The position numbers and the translations under genes are program-made. Of a stretch of 35,087 nucleotides of DNA, positions 9,821-18,988 are shown one piece after another (positions within the stretch are counted from its first letter, which is position 1; every line of letters starts with the position of its first letter). Location of the stretch: positions 1 through 35,087 of the forward strand of contig JAIXVM010000172.1 in NCBI GenBank assembly GCA_027482995.1, read 5' to 3'. The notes under the pieces are model-generated. The model did no database searches, was not told the origin of the DNA, and worked only from the letters and a program-made list of their open reading frames with translations. Origin of the DNA: Hyphomonadaceae bacterium (lineage in GTDB: Bacteria > Pseudomonadota > Alphaproteobacteria > Caulobacterales > Hyphomonadaceae).

Positions 9821-11779
9821 ATGCAAGCCAGTGTGTTGGACAAGCTTCCGATTATCGTTTGCGAGATCGCCCCGATCCGCAACGAGTTTGGCGAAATCGT
9901 AGACCTCGAGTGGACCTCGGCGAACCGGTTGATGAACGAATCCATCCTGCCTGAGGGCGGCAGCGTGGTCGGCATGCGGATATTCGAGTTTGATCCGGCG
10001 TATCGGGACTCGGCGATGGTCCAAAACATCCTGGAAGTGATCGAGACCGGGGAAACCAGGACTTTGATCACGCAGCAGGGCCGGGCCGCAAAGATGCTTG
10101 GGAAGGTTCTGAAAACGACCATCATACCGACTGAGTGTGGTGCGCTGGCCTGTTCCCACGAGATCACGGACATTGCCGAGGAGCGCGACGAAGCCCGCCG
10201 CCGGTATGATCTCGCGCGTGCCGCCTGTGACAATGCGATCTACGGCATCGTGCTGACCAACATGTCCGGACTCATCGTCTACGTAAATCAGGCGCTGTGC
10301 GAAATGTCGGGCTGGTCGCGGGACGAACTGGTCGGCAAGAATGTAGGTATCTTGACTGGTCAGGATGAGTATCGTCCGGACCCGGATCTCGCCAAGAAAC
10401 TGGCGACCGGCGAGGTGCTACGCCACGTGACGGACGCGGAGGCCCCGCGAAAATGTGGCGGCACCAACCAGATCGAACTTTCCCTCTCCAGCGCCAAATG
10501 GGGCGAAACGGGAGAGCTGGTCTTCGTGACCTACGTGCGCGACATCCGCGAGGAACGGCGCAAGGCGCACGAGTTGCGCGATGCCCTGAACCGCGCCGAG
10601 CAAGCCACGCGCCTGAAATCAGAATTCCTTGCCAACATGAGCCATGAGATCCGGACACCGCTGAACGGTGTGCTCGGGATGGCGCAGGTTCTCGCGCACG
10701 GTCAGCTGACCCCGGCCCAAGCCGATCAGGTGTCAGTGATCCTTGATTCCGGCAACACGCTGATGGTGCTGCTGAACGACATCCTCGACCTGTCCAAGAT
10801 CGAAGCCGGACGCATGGAGGTATCGGCGGTCGCCGGGGACCTGCGTCACAAGCTCAGCGGGCTGTTCAAGCTGCACGAGTCAAGGGCGCAGGAAAAGGGC
10901 GTCAGTGTACAGATGTTCGTTCACCCCAGCGTGCCATCACGCCTTGTTTTTGATCCGGTCCGCGTGCGCCAGTGCGTCGGCAACCTGGTATCGAATGCGA
11001 TCAAGTTTACCTCACACGGCGAAGTCATGGTGGTCGTCACCAGCGAGCCCGATGAGTTCGGCCAACACACGGTGACGATCCATGTGTCCGATACCGGGTG
11101 CGGCATCGCCGCTGACAAGATCGAACGTGTGTTCGAGTCCTTCGCGCAAGAGGACGGCTCAACGACGCGTCGCTTCGGGGGAACGGGTCTTGGTCTGTCG
11201 ATCACGCGCAAACTTGCCCGGATGATGGGCGGTGATGTCAGCGCAGTCAGCCAGCCCGGCAAGGGATCCGTCTTCACACTGACATTCAAGGCCGGGACCA
11301 GTGCTCCGGTTATTCTGGATTCCGGAGCCAGATTGCTGCCTGCACCTTCGCAGAAAGCCCGGGTCGGGCTTACGGACTGCCGCGCGCTGGTGGTCGATGA
11401 CAACGCGATCAACCGCCGCGTCGCTCGTTCGTTCCTTGAAATTCACGGTCTTCTGATTGCCGAGGCCGGGGACGGAAACGAAGCCTTGGACATTCTCTCG
11501 CGAGAGAAATTCGATATCGTCCTCATGGACATCCACATGCCAGGTCTTGACGGCGCCGAGGCCTTCAAGCGGCTGCGGACAACGGGCAATCCGAACCGGC
11601 TGACTCCCGTCATCGCCCTGACCGCAGACTCGATGCATGGCGACCGGGAGAAGTTTCTGGCCAAGGGCTTTGACGGGTATGTGTCGAAGCCGATCGACGA
11701 ACGCTCGCTGGTCACCGCCATCACCCAGACGCTGAGCCTGCCGCCAGAGACCATCCAGACACTTTTGCAGGCTGGCTGA
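9821..11779 (+). CDS. Soluble hybrid sensor histidine kinase (PAS-HisKA-HATPase_c-REC)
   Basis: 652 aa; PAS region, SEFLANMSHEIRTPLNGVLGMAQ (H-box), GTGLGLSITRKLA (G-box), receiver domain ALVVDDNAINRRVARSFLE...FDIVLMDIHMPGLDG; no evident TM segment. Confidence 0.93.
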   Translation: MQASVLDKLPIIVCEIAPIRNEFGEIVDLEWTSANRLMNESILPEGGSVVGMRIFEFDPAYRDSAMVQNILEVIETGETRTLITQQGRAAKMLGKVLKTTIIPTECGALACSHEITDIAEERDEARRRYDLARAACDNAIYGIVLTNMSGLIVYVNQALCEMSGWSRDELVGKNVGILTGQDEYRPDPDLAKKLATGEVLRHVTDAEAPRKCGGTNQIELSLSSAKWGETGELVFVTYVRDIREERRKAHELRDALNRAEQATRLKSEFLANMSHEIRTPLNGVLGMAQVLAHGQLTPAQADQVSVILDSGNTLMVLLNDILDLSKIEAGRMEVSAVAGDLRHKLSGLFKLHESRAQEKGVSVQMFVHPSVPSRLVFDPVRVRQCVGNLVSNAIKFTSHGEVMVVVTSEPDEFGQHTVTIHVSDTGCGIAADKIERVFESFAQEDGSTTRRFGGTGLGLSITRKLARMMGGDVSAVSQPGKGSVFTLTFKAGTSAPVILDSGARLLPAPSQKARVGLTDCRALVVDDNAINRRVARSFLEIHGLLIAEAGDGNEALDILSREKFDIVLMDIHMPGLDGAEAFKRLRTTGNPNRLTPVIALTADSMHGDREKFLAKGFDGYVSKPIDERSLVTAITQTLSLPPETIQTLLQAG

Positions 11780-11884
11780 CGTTGCGTGAACGCCCTCCCG
11801 GGCCGATTGTCCGTGGACGGTGTTGGCAAAAGCTGGCAGTTCCGGGATCCGTAGCGGCTCGCGCGCGTTTGCGGGCAACCATGG

Positions 11885-12385
11885 ATGGAGACCCAGATGG
11901 CCAAGACACCCAAAGCCCACAAGCCCGTCGGCGAAGAGTACCTCGCCACCGCAAAGCAATCGAGCGCTGTGCACCGGTTTCCGTTTCCGCCGCAGATGGT
12001 GTGGAACGCGCTGCTCGACGGCCCGGCCTGGACCGAGTGGCTGCCGATCACCAAGGTGACCTGGACGAGCCCGAAGCCTTTTGGCCCCGGGACAACACGG
12101 ACCGTGGAAGTCGGCGCGCAGGTGATTGAAGAGACCTTCTTCGCCTGGGACGAGGGAAAGCGGATGGCCTTCCGATTCGAGCGTTCCACCCTGCCCGTTT
12201 CTGCGGCGGTCGAAGATTACCGGGTCGTGCCGGTCGATGGCGGCTGCGAGCTGCGCTGGAGCGGCAAGGCGAGCTCAGTCCCTTTCCTCGGCGCGATTAT
12301 CACGCAGCAGCTGACGAAGGGACTGGTGGACGGTATGCCGAAACTGGAAGCGCTGATCGCGAAGCAGTCGGATCGGTTCAAGTAA
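11885..12385 (+). CDS. SRPBCC-family (START/polyketide cyclase-like) protein
   Basis: FPFPPQMVWNALLDGPAWTEWLPITKVTWTSPKPFGPGTTRTV...; start may instead be ATG 11897. Confidence 0.75.
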   Translation: METQMAKTPKAHKPVGEEYLATAKQSSAVHRFPFPPQMVWNALLDGPAWTEWLPITKVTWTSPKPFGPGTTRTVEVGAQVIEETFFAWDEGKRMAFRFERSTLPVSAAVEDYRVVPVDGGCELRWSGKASSVPFLGAIITQQLTKGLVDGMPKLEALIAKQSDRFK

Positions 12386-12388
12386 CGG

Positions 12389-13561
12389 TCAAGCCGTTTC
12401 GTTGAACAGTTCCCGGCCGATCAGCCAGCGGCGGATTTCACTGGTGCCCGCGCCGATCTCGTAGAGCTTGGCATCCCGCAGAAGGCGGCCTGTGGGATAT
12501 TCGTTGATGTAACCATTGCCGCCGAGCAGCTGGATGGCATCGAGGGCAAGTTTCGTGGCAGTCTCCGCCGCATAGAGGATCGCGCCGGCGGCGTCCTTGC
12601 GGGTGGTCTCGCCGCGGTCACACGCCTTGGCGACGGCGTAGACGTAGGCCTTGGCGGCGTTCATCTGCACGTACATGTCCGCGAGCTTGCCTTGCACGAG
12701 CTGGAACTCGCCGATGGACTGGCCGAACTGCTTGCGATCGTGGATGTAAGGCAGCACCACATCAAGGCAGGCCTGCATGATGCCGGTGGGCCCGGCAGCG
12801 AGCACCGCGCGCTCATAGTCGAGGCCGCTCATCAGGATACGGACGCCCGCGCCGACCGGGCCCATGACGTTTTCCTCGGGCACTTCGCAATCTTCGAAAA
12901 CCAGTTCGCCGGTTTCGGAACCGCGCATGCCGAGCTTGTCGAGCTTCTGGGCGACCGAGAAGCCCTTGAAGCCGCGCTCGATCAGGAAGGCCGTGATGCC
13001 CTTCGAGGCGCCGTTCGGATCGGTCTTGGCATAGACGACCAGCGTGTCGGCATCCGGCGCATTCGTGATCCACATCTTGGTGCCATTGAGGACGTAACGG
13101 TCGCCTTTCTTGTCAGCGCGCAGCTTCATCGAGACGACGTCGGAGCCTGCGCCGCTTTCGCTCATGGCGAGCGAGCCGAGGTGTTCGCCGGAGATGAGTT
13201 TGGGAAGGTAGCGGGACTTCTGATCATCATTGCCCCAGCGGCGAAGCTGGTTGACGCAGAGGTTCCAGTGGGCGCCGTAGGAGAGGCCGACCGAGGCCGA
13301 GGCGCGGGAGATTTCCTCCATGGCCACGACATGCTCGAGATAGCCGAGACCGGTGCCGCCCCATTCCTCTTCGACCGTGATGCCGAGCAGGCCGAGTTCT
13401 CCCATTTTCGGCAGGAGGTCGCGCGGGAACTTGTCCGACCGGTCGATCTCGGCGGCGCGGGGCGCAATCTGGTTCTGGGCAAAGTTTTTCACGGTTTCGC
13501 GGATCATGTCCGCGGTTTCACCGAGATCGAAGTTCAGCGTGGGATATGTGTTCGGGATCAT
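12389..13561 (-). CDS. ivd: Isovaleryl-CoA dehydrogenase
   Basis: 390 aa acyl-CoA dehydrogenase; [81 protein letters not shown]..., ...[35 protein letters not shown], typical of IVD. Confidence 0.93.
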   Translation of the reverse strand: MIPNTYPTLNFDLGETADMIRETVKNFAQNQIAPRAAEIDRSDKFPRDLLPKMGELGLLGITVEEEWGGTGLGYLEHVVAMEEISRASASVGLSYGAHWNLCVNQLRRWGNDDQKSRYLPKLISGEHLGSLAMSESGAGSDVVSMKLRADKKGDRYVLNGTKMWITNAPDADTLVVYAKTDPNGASKGITAFLIERGFKGFSVAQKLDKLGMRGSETGELVFEDCEVPEENVMGPVGAGVRILMSGLDYERAVLAAGPTGIMQACLDVVLPYIHDRKQFGQSIGEFQLVQGKLADMYVQMNAAKAYVYAVAKACDRGETTRKDAAGAILYAAETATKLALDAIQLLGGNGYINEYPTGRLLRDAKLYEIGAGTSEIRRWLIGRELFNETA

Positions 13562-13610
13562 GCGCCTGCCCTAGCAAAGGCGCCCGCTTGTGTCAGCGTG
13601 GAATCTTGGC

Positions 13611-14840
13611 TCAGTCGTGACGCGTCAACGCGCGGTAGAGATAGTAGCTGGAGATCAGGAACAGAAAGCCGCCGCCGAGCGCGAGGACCGGGCCGGCATA
13701 GATGTCGCTCTGCTGAAGCACCGGCTGGCCGGCCCGCGCGAAGTAGCGCTGGCCGCCGGCGATCAGGCCGACGAGGCCGAGGCCGGACAGCAGCGCGTAG
13801 GGCCCCCAAACGCTGAGCTTGCCGAGGGAAGCCGTGTCGATGTCACCGTTTTCCTGGATCGCGCGTTCGAGATCGCGTTCGTTGATCTGGACGACCTCGA
13901 GGTCGTCCACCACGACCGCTTCGGCGGGCGGAAGGAAGGGCAAGGCGTCGTCCGGCAGTGTCGGGTTTGGCGCGCGGGCATTGCGGCGGCGTTCGATGCC
14001 CTCTGGCGGACCTTTTGGACGCGGTGACAGCGTGCCACCGGGATCGTCCCCGACGAGCGCCTTGACTGCGTCCGTGATTTCTTCCGGCGTGGGGCCGTCG
14101 CCCGGACCAAGCGGCGGCGTGGGCGGCGCAGGCGGCTGCGGCGGGGCCTCGCCCAGAATTCGGGCGATACGTTCGCTGACGGCGCGGGCGGCAGCCTGTG
14201 TGGCGTTGGCGGGCGCGGTGGGCGTGGGAACTTCTGTGCCGGATGAGGTGCGCGACCCGATCACGACCGAACGGGCGGCGGGCTCGGCGTCCTCGTCATC
14301 CAGCCCCTGCCGGGCCAGCGGGCGAACCCAGGCGCCGGGAACGGCGGCGCGGCCAGCAGGATGTTCCAGAAAGTGTGCCAGTTCGGCTGCGCGCCGGCGG
14401 GCAATGGCATCTACGACGCGAAGCTCTCCGGACACATTCGCGAGGCGCCAGGCCCACATGGCATCGGCGGCGCCGGCCCGGTCACCGGCGTTCAGGGCGG
14501 CAATCACACCGCTCGAAATGAAGGCTTCGGCACCGATGTTGAAGGCGAAAGAGACCAGCGCATCGAACTCGTTCTGGTTCAGCGGGCTCAGCACGCGTTC
14601 GACGATCAGCTGCTCAATGGGCGGCAAGTCATGGTGAATCAGGATCAGCGCGGCGTCACGGGGCGTGATCTGAAGGCCGGCGCGGGCGGTCGAGGTATGG
14701 CCATAGCCAATCAGCCAACCACCACCCGGCAGACGCGCTGCACGGGGGCGGAAGCCCTCGAAACTCCGGATGAGCTCGAGACCTTGTGCTGATGTCCTCA
14801 TGGAACGGGCCAAAACGCCTGTTCTCCCGTTGTGATACAT
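13611..14840 (-). CDS. GH24 (T4-lysozyme-like) family protein with C-terminal membrane anchor; catalytic triad appears degenerate
   Basis: GLELIRSFEGFRPRAARLPGGGWLIGYGHT, Pro-rich linker, then two hydrophobic segments (WGPYALLSGLGLVGLIAGG, AGPVLALGGGFLFLISSYYLY). Start may be the internal Met at 14801. Confidence 0.8.
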   Translation of the reverse strand: MYHNGRTGVLARSMRTSAQGLELIRSFEGFRPRAARLPGGGWLIGYGHTSTARAGLQITPRDAALILIHHDLPPIEQLIVERVLSPLNQNEFDALVSFAFNIGAEAFISSGVIAALNAGDRAGAADAMWAWRLANVSGELRVVDAIARRRAAELAHFLEHPAGRAAVPGAWVRPLARQGLDDEDAEPAARSVVIGSRTSSGTEVPTPTAPANATQAAARAVSERIARILGEAPPQPPAPPTPPLGPGDGPTPEEITDAVKALVGDDPGGTLSPRPKGPPEGIERRRNARAPNPTLPDDALPFLPPAEAVVVDDLEVVQINERDLERAIQENGDIDTASLGKLSVWGPYALLSGLGLVGLIAGGQRYFARAGQPVLQQSDIYAGPVLALGGGFLFLISSYYLYRALTRHD

Positions 14841-14922
14841 CCGGCGAAATGCCTACAGGCGCCTACTGCAAAACTCGCGCCTATTCCCCTGAAGCGCGAG
14901 ATTCGACCGAAAACTCCTCTGT

Positions 14923-16299
14923 TTACAAGAGGACGAGGGTCGCAAGGCCCAGGAAGCTGAAAAATGCCATCACATCCGTCAGGGTTAACACGAAAACGGA
15001 CGAGGCCACGGCGGGGTCAGCGCCGAGGCGCTTGAGGCCGAGTGGAACGAGGATTCCGGAGAGGCCGGCCCAAAGGAACGTGCCGAACATGGCGACCGCG
15101 ATCACCAGGCCGAGCCCGGTATCGCCGAACCAAAACATCGCAATCAGCCCGACCCCGGCGCCAATCAGCAGGCCGTTGAACGAGGCGGCGAGAAATTCCC
15201 GGAGCACCGCGCGGCGGGCCGCGTCGCCGTCCATCTGGCGGGAGGCAATGGCTCGCACGGCCACCGCGAGTCCCTGGCTGCCAGCGTTGCCTCCCAGAGC
15301 CGCGACGACGGGCATGAGGATGGCAAGCGCCACGACCTGCTCGATCGCGCCTTCGAAGACAGAAATGATGGCCGAGGCGATGAAGGCCGTGAACAGGTTG
15401 ATCGCGAGCCAGGGAAGCCGCGCCTTGACCGTTTCGAACACCGTGTCGGATGCGTCGGCCGAGGACACGTTGGACAGGGCGAGCAGGTCTTCGGAGTGTT
15501 CCGACTGCATGACGTCCACCATGTCATCGACGGTGATCATGCCCACCAGACGGCCCGCATCATCCGTCACGGGCGCGGAAGCCAGCGAGTATTTCTGGAA
15601 CTGGAACGCCACGTCTTCCTGATCGCTGGATGTGTTCAGCGTCATGGTCGGTTCGGCCATGATGTCTTCGAGCGGCGTTTCGCGCGGTTGGCGCAACAAG
15701 TTCGCCAACGGGACAATGCCAAGCAGGCGGTGCGCCGGATCGATCACGTAGATGTCGTAGAAAACTTCTGGCAGGTCCTCACCGATGTCGCGGGCGTGAT
15801 CGATGGTCTGGCCGACCGTCCAGAACTCGGGCACGGCCACAAATTCCGTCTGCATGAGACGGCCAGCCGTTTCCTCTTCGTAGGCGAGACTGCGCTGCAG
15901 TTCGGCGCGGTCCACCGGAGCGAGGTCTTCGAGGATGCGTTCACGGCGATCATCCTCGAGGTCTTCGAGAATGGTCGTGGCATCGTCTGAATCGAGTTCG
16001 TCGAGGGCCTGCGCGACCGCCTGGTCGGGCAGCATTTCGACGGCGCCTTCGCGGTAGGAGTCGCGCAGCTCGATGAGGATGTCGGGCGGCAGATCTTTGC
16101 CGAGCAGCTCAACGGCTTCTTCGAACGTATCGTACGGCAGAGCCTCGAGCGCGTCGGCGGCGTCGGCAGGGTGCATCCGGCCGAGCGTTCGCGCCAGCCA
16201 GCGGATATCGCGCTCGTCGATGGCATCGGCGAGGTCTTCCAGAAACACCGGGTCGATCTGACCGGGCTCGGCAGGCGGGAGGGTGCTGGTGTCTGTCAT
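14923..16299 (-). CDS. mgtE: Magnesium transporter MgtE
   Basis: N-domain (HPADAADALEALP), CBS domains (YVIDPAHRLLGIVPLANLL; GRLVGMITVDDMVDVMQSEHSEDL), TM domain with MPVVAALGGNAGSQGLAVAVRAIA. ATG 16299 preferred over GTG 16308. Confidence 0.95.
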   Translation of the reverse strand: MTDTSTLPPAEPGQIDPVFLEDLADAIDERDIRWLARTLGRMHPADAADALEALPYDTFEEAVELLGKDLPPDILIELRDSYREGAVEMLPDQAVAQALDELDSDDATTILEDLEDDRRERILEDLAPVDRAELQRSLAYEEETAGRLMQTEFVAVPEFWTVGQTIDHARDIGEDLPEVFYDIYVIDPAHRLLGIVPLANLLRQPRETPLEDIMAEPTMTLNTSSDQEDVAFQFQKYSLASAPVTDDAGRLVGMITVDDMVDVMQSEHSEDLLALSNVSSADASDTVFETVKARLPWLAINLFTAFIASAIISVFEGAIEQVVALAILMPVVAALGGNAGSQGLAVAVRAIASRQMDGDAARRAVLREFLAASFNGLLIGAGVGLIAMFWFGDTGLGLVIAVAMFGTFLWAGLSGILVPLGLKRLGADPAVASSVFVLTLTDVMAFFSFLGLATLVLL

Positions 16300-16358
16300 C
16301 GGCGCCACTCATGCCGGGGTTGGCTTGCCCCGGCAAGAGACGCCGATGAGGCGCCGCC

Positions 16359-17861
16359 TCAGCTGTACCGGAACTCCGGAGCGTCCAGGTCGATCAGCGG
16401 CAGCTCGTCCTTTTCCTTCCAGTAGTTCTGCGAATGCCCCCATTCCGGATTGCCGCCGCGTTTCGGCATCAGGTCCATCGAACGCGCAAGGTAGCCGGGG
16501 TTGAAATTGTCCTCATCGATCCAGGGCAGGATTTCCATGTTGTGATCCTGCGGACGAAGGGCCACCTCGACCTGTTTGGCGCCTTTGGCATCCACGTGTT
16601 TCAGCAGGCGCGAGACGAAATCGCCCATCATGTCGACACGCAGGGTCCAGCTGGCCCGGAAGTAGCCGAACACCCAGAGCAGGTTCGGCACGCCCGTGAA
16701 CATCATGCCGCGATAAGTGATCGTCTCGCCCCAGTTCACCGGTTTGCCATCCACTTCGAACGGAATGCCGCCGAGGACCGACAGGTTGAACCCGGTCGCG
16801 GTGACGATCACGTCGGCTTCCAGTTCGCGCCCGGATTTGAGTAAGATGCCCTTCTCCGTGAAGCGGTCGATATGGTCCGTGACAACGCTGGCGAGGCCAG
16901 CCTTGATGCCTTCGAACAAGTCCGCATCCGGAACAAAGGCGACGCGCTGCTGCCATGGGCGATAGTTCGGCGTGAAGTGCTTCATGTCGTAGCCTTCCGG
17001 CAGACAGGCTTTCACGCCTTCCAGCAATTCCGTACGGAGCGCTTCGGCGTCCTCGAACGAGCGGCGGGTAAACTCCGCCTGTTCGAACAGGTATTTCCGG
17101 CGCACGATTTCGTGGATCCAGTTTTCGTCCACGCCAAGCATGCGCAACTCGTCCGCGAGCACGTTCTCGTTGCGCGCCGGGATGAAGTAGGTCGGCGATC
17201 GCTGCAGCAGGGTCACGTGCGCGCACTTGCCGGCGATCGCGGGCACGACCGTGGCCGCCGTCGCCCCTGATCCGATGACCACCACTTTCTTGCCGGTGAG
17301 ATCGAAATTCTCAGGCCATGTCTGCGGGTGGATGATCTGCCCGCGGAAGCTGTCCATGCCTGGCCATTCCGGCGTGTAACCCTCAGAATGCTTGTAATAG
17401 CCCTGGCACATCCAGAGGAACTTGGCTGTGAAGGTCAGCACTTCGCCGGTGTCCAGTCGCTCAGCCTTGACCGTCCAACGCTTCTTCGGGGTCGACCAGC
17501 TCGCGGACATGATCTTGTGGCGATAGCGGATATGTGGGGCGAGGTCGTTTTCGGCGATCACTTCGTCCATGTATTTGAGGATCTCGTCGCGGCTCGCGAT
17601 CGGCGGGCCGACCCAGGGCTTGTGACGATACCCGAACGTATAGAGATCGGAGTCCGACCGGATGCCCGGATACTTGTGCATGTGCCAGGTACCGCCGAAG
17701 GTCTCGTAAGCCTCGAGGATCACGAACTTCTTTTTCGGGTTCTTGGTCTTGAGGTGATAGCCCGCACCGACACCGGAAATGCCGGCGCCGACCACGAGCA
17801 CGTCAAAATGCTCGGTCTTCGCTTTGGTCTTTGGAGCCTGAAGGGTTGCCGTATCTGCCAT
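16359..17861 (-). CDS. Flavin-containing monooxygenase, type I Baeyer-Villiger-like
   Basis: FAD motif VVGAGISGVGAGYHL, fingerprint FRGQIIHPQTWP (FxGxxxHxxxWP), NADPH motif VVVIGSGATAATVV. Confidence 0.9.
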   Translation of the reverse strand: MADTATLQAPKTKAKTEHFDVLVVGAGISGVGAGYHLKTKNPKKKFVILEAYETFGGTWHMHKYPGIRSDSDLYTFGYRHKPWVGPPIASRDEILKYMDEVIAENDLAPHIRYRHKIMSASWSTPKKRWTVKAERLDTGEVLTFTAKFLWMCQGYYKHSEGYTPEWPGMDSFRGQIIHPQTWPENFDLTGKKVVVIGSGATAATVVPAIAGKCAHVTLLQRSPTYFIPARNENVLADELRMLGVDENWIHEIVRRKYLFEQAEFTRRSFEDAEALRTELLEGVKACLPEGYDMKHFTPNYRPWQQRVAFVPDADLFEGIKAGLASVVTDHIDRFTEKGILLKSGRELEADVIVTATGFNLSVLGGIPFEVDGKPVNWGETITYRGMMFTGVPNLLWVFGYFRASWTLRVDMMGDFVSRLLKHVDAKGAKQVEVALRPQDHNMEILPWIDEDNFNPGYLARSMDLMPKRGGNPEWGHSQNYWKEKDELPLIDLDAPEFRYS

Positions 17862-18004
17862 GTCGATTCTCCCACTCGCCGGGCGTACCCGAGAGCCAAA
17901 CGTCTGATGCTTGCAAGTGTCGCCGGGGAGGAAGGCGCTTCAATACGTAATCGACCGGACCTGCCGCTAAGGCAAGCAAGGAGAAAGCGACGTTGCGCTG
18001 ACTC

Positions 18005-18988
18005 TCAGTGGTTCAGGGGGTCGCGGGCCTTGGCGCGCCGGTCCGGAAATGCGGACGCAAACTTCTTTTGTTCGCGGTTGAGGTGGTAGCCGTACATCGC
18101 ACCGCTCGCGAGGCCGTGGGCCCAGGCTTCGCGGAATTCATGCAGCAGATCCTCTGATTCCTCAGCCCGGAGCTGGCGGACCCGAGCGGCGAGGACGCCT
18201 CGCAGAGCGCTGAACTGCGCCCTGACAAGCTGCAGGCCGCCCCGTCCGCGCTGCTGGCGCCAGCCGATGCCATATCCGTGGCGGAAGGCTCGCTGCACGA
18301 TGCTGAGGGGTTCGAGCTGTGCGGCGCGAATCATGTGCCGGACGCAGGCCTTTTCAACAAACCAGGCTCGGTGCCCGTCCGCCGCAAGTCGCTCCATCAA
18401 CTCGGTTTCGGAGCCCATCGGAAAACTGATGCTGCCATTGGGGCCGAATGCGGGGTCGAAGCGGGTTCCCGATTGGAACACGCTGGCCCGAACCGCCATG
18501 TTCGGCCCCCAGGCCAGCACAGGGGTGCACGGCCCTTCTTTGCTATGCGTCAGAGAGAAGAGGATACCGAAATGACCACGCAGTGCCTCGAGATGGGAAA
18601 TGTCGCTGTAAGGCCATTGCGGAAGGATTCGTCCCGCAAAGACGTTGCAATCGCCGTGTGCCCGGCCGGCGATTTCCATTTCCTCCAGCCAGTCCGGACC
18701 CGGAAGAATGTCGTCATCCGTCAGCACGACAAGCTCGTTCGGATCGAGCGTGTCACAGACCTGAGAAAGGACGAGATTCAAGCAGTGGTTCTTGCCGGGA
18801 ATGGGCTGCGCGTGGAGCACCAGAGGCAATCGGTCCTTGTAGGAGTCCAACAGGACTTGCGTGCCGTCCGTACTGCCATTGTCGACAACATGGATCGCCG
18901 TGCCCGTTGGAATGCGGACAGCCAGCATGGCTTCGAGCATTCCGGACAAACGAGCCTTCCCGTTGAGTGTCGACAGGATGACGATCAT
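18005..18988 (-). CDS. Glycosyltransferase family 2
   Basis: MIVILSTLNGKARLSGMLEAMLAVRIPTGTAIHVVDNGSTDGTQVLL..., VVLTDDDILPGPDWLEEM; start at 18988 gives an ATGA overlap with the upstream acyltransferase stop. Confidence 0.88.
   Translation of the reverse strand: MIVILSTLNGKARLSGMLEAMLAVRIPTGTAIHVVDNGSTDGTQVLLDSYKDRLPLVLHAQPIPGKNHCLNLVLSQVCDTLDPNELVVLTDDDILPGPDWLEEMEIAGRAHGDCNVFAGRILPQWPYSDISHLEALRGHFGILFSLTHSKEGPCTPVLAWGPNMAVRASVFQSGTRFDPAFGPNGSISFPMGSETELMERLAADGHRAWFVEKACVRHMIRAAQLEPLSIVQRAFRHGYGIGWRQQRGRGGLQLVRAQFSALRGVLAARVRQLRAEESEDLLHEFREAWAHGLASGAMYGYHLNREQKKFASAFPDRRAKARDPLNH

Noticed and set aside
12692-13816. 374-aa plus-strand ORF
   Set aside because: Antisense shadow of isovaleryl-CoA dehydrogenase and the GH24-like gene; composition typical of GC-rich antisense frames.
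16312-16335. Hairpin tgccgggg-ttggcttg-ccccggca between mgtE and the monooxygenase gene
   Set aside because: 8-bp stem without a following T-run on either strand and very near the mgtE start; not supportable as a terminator.
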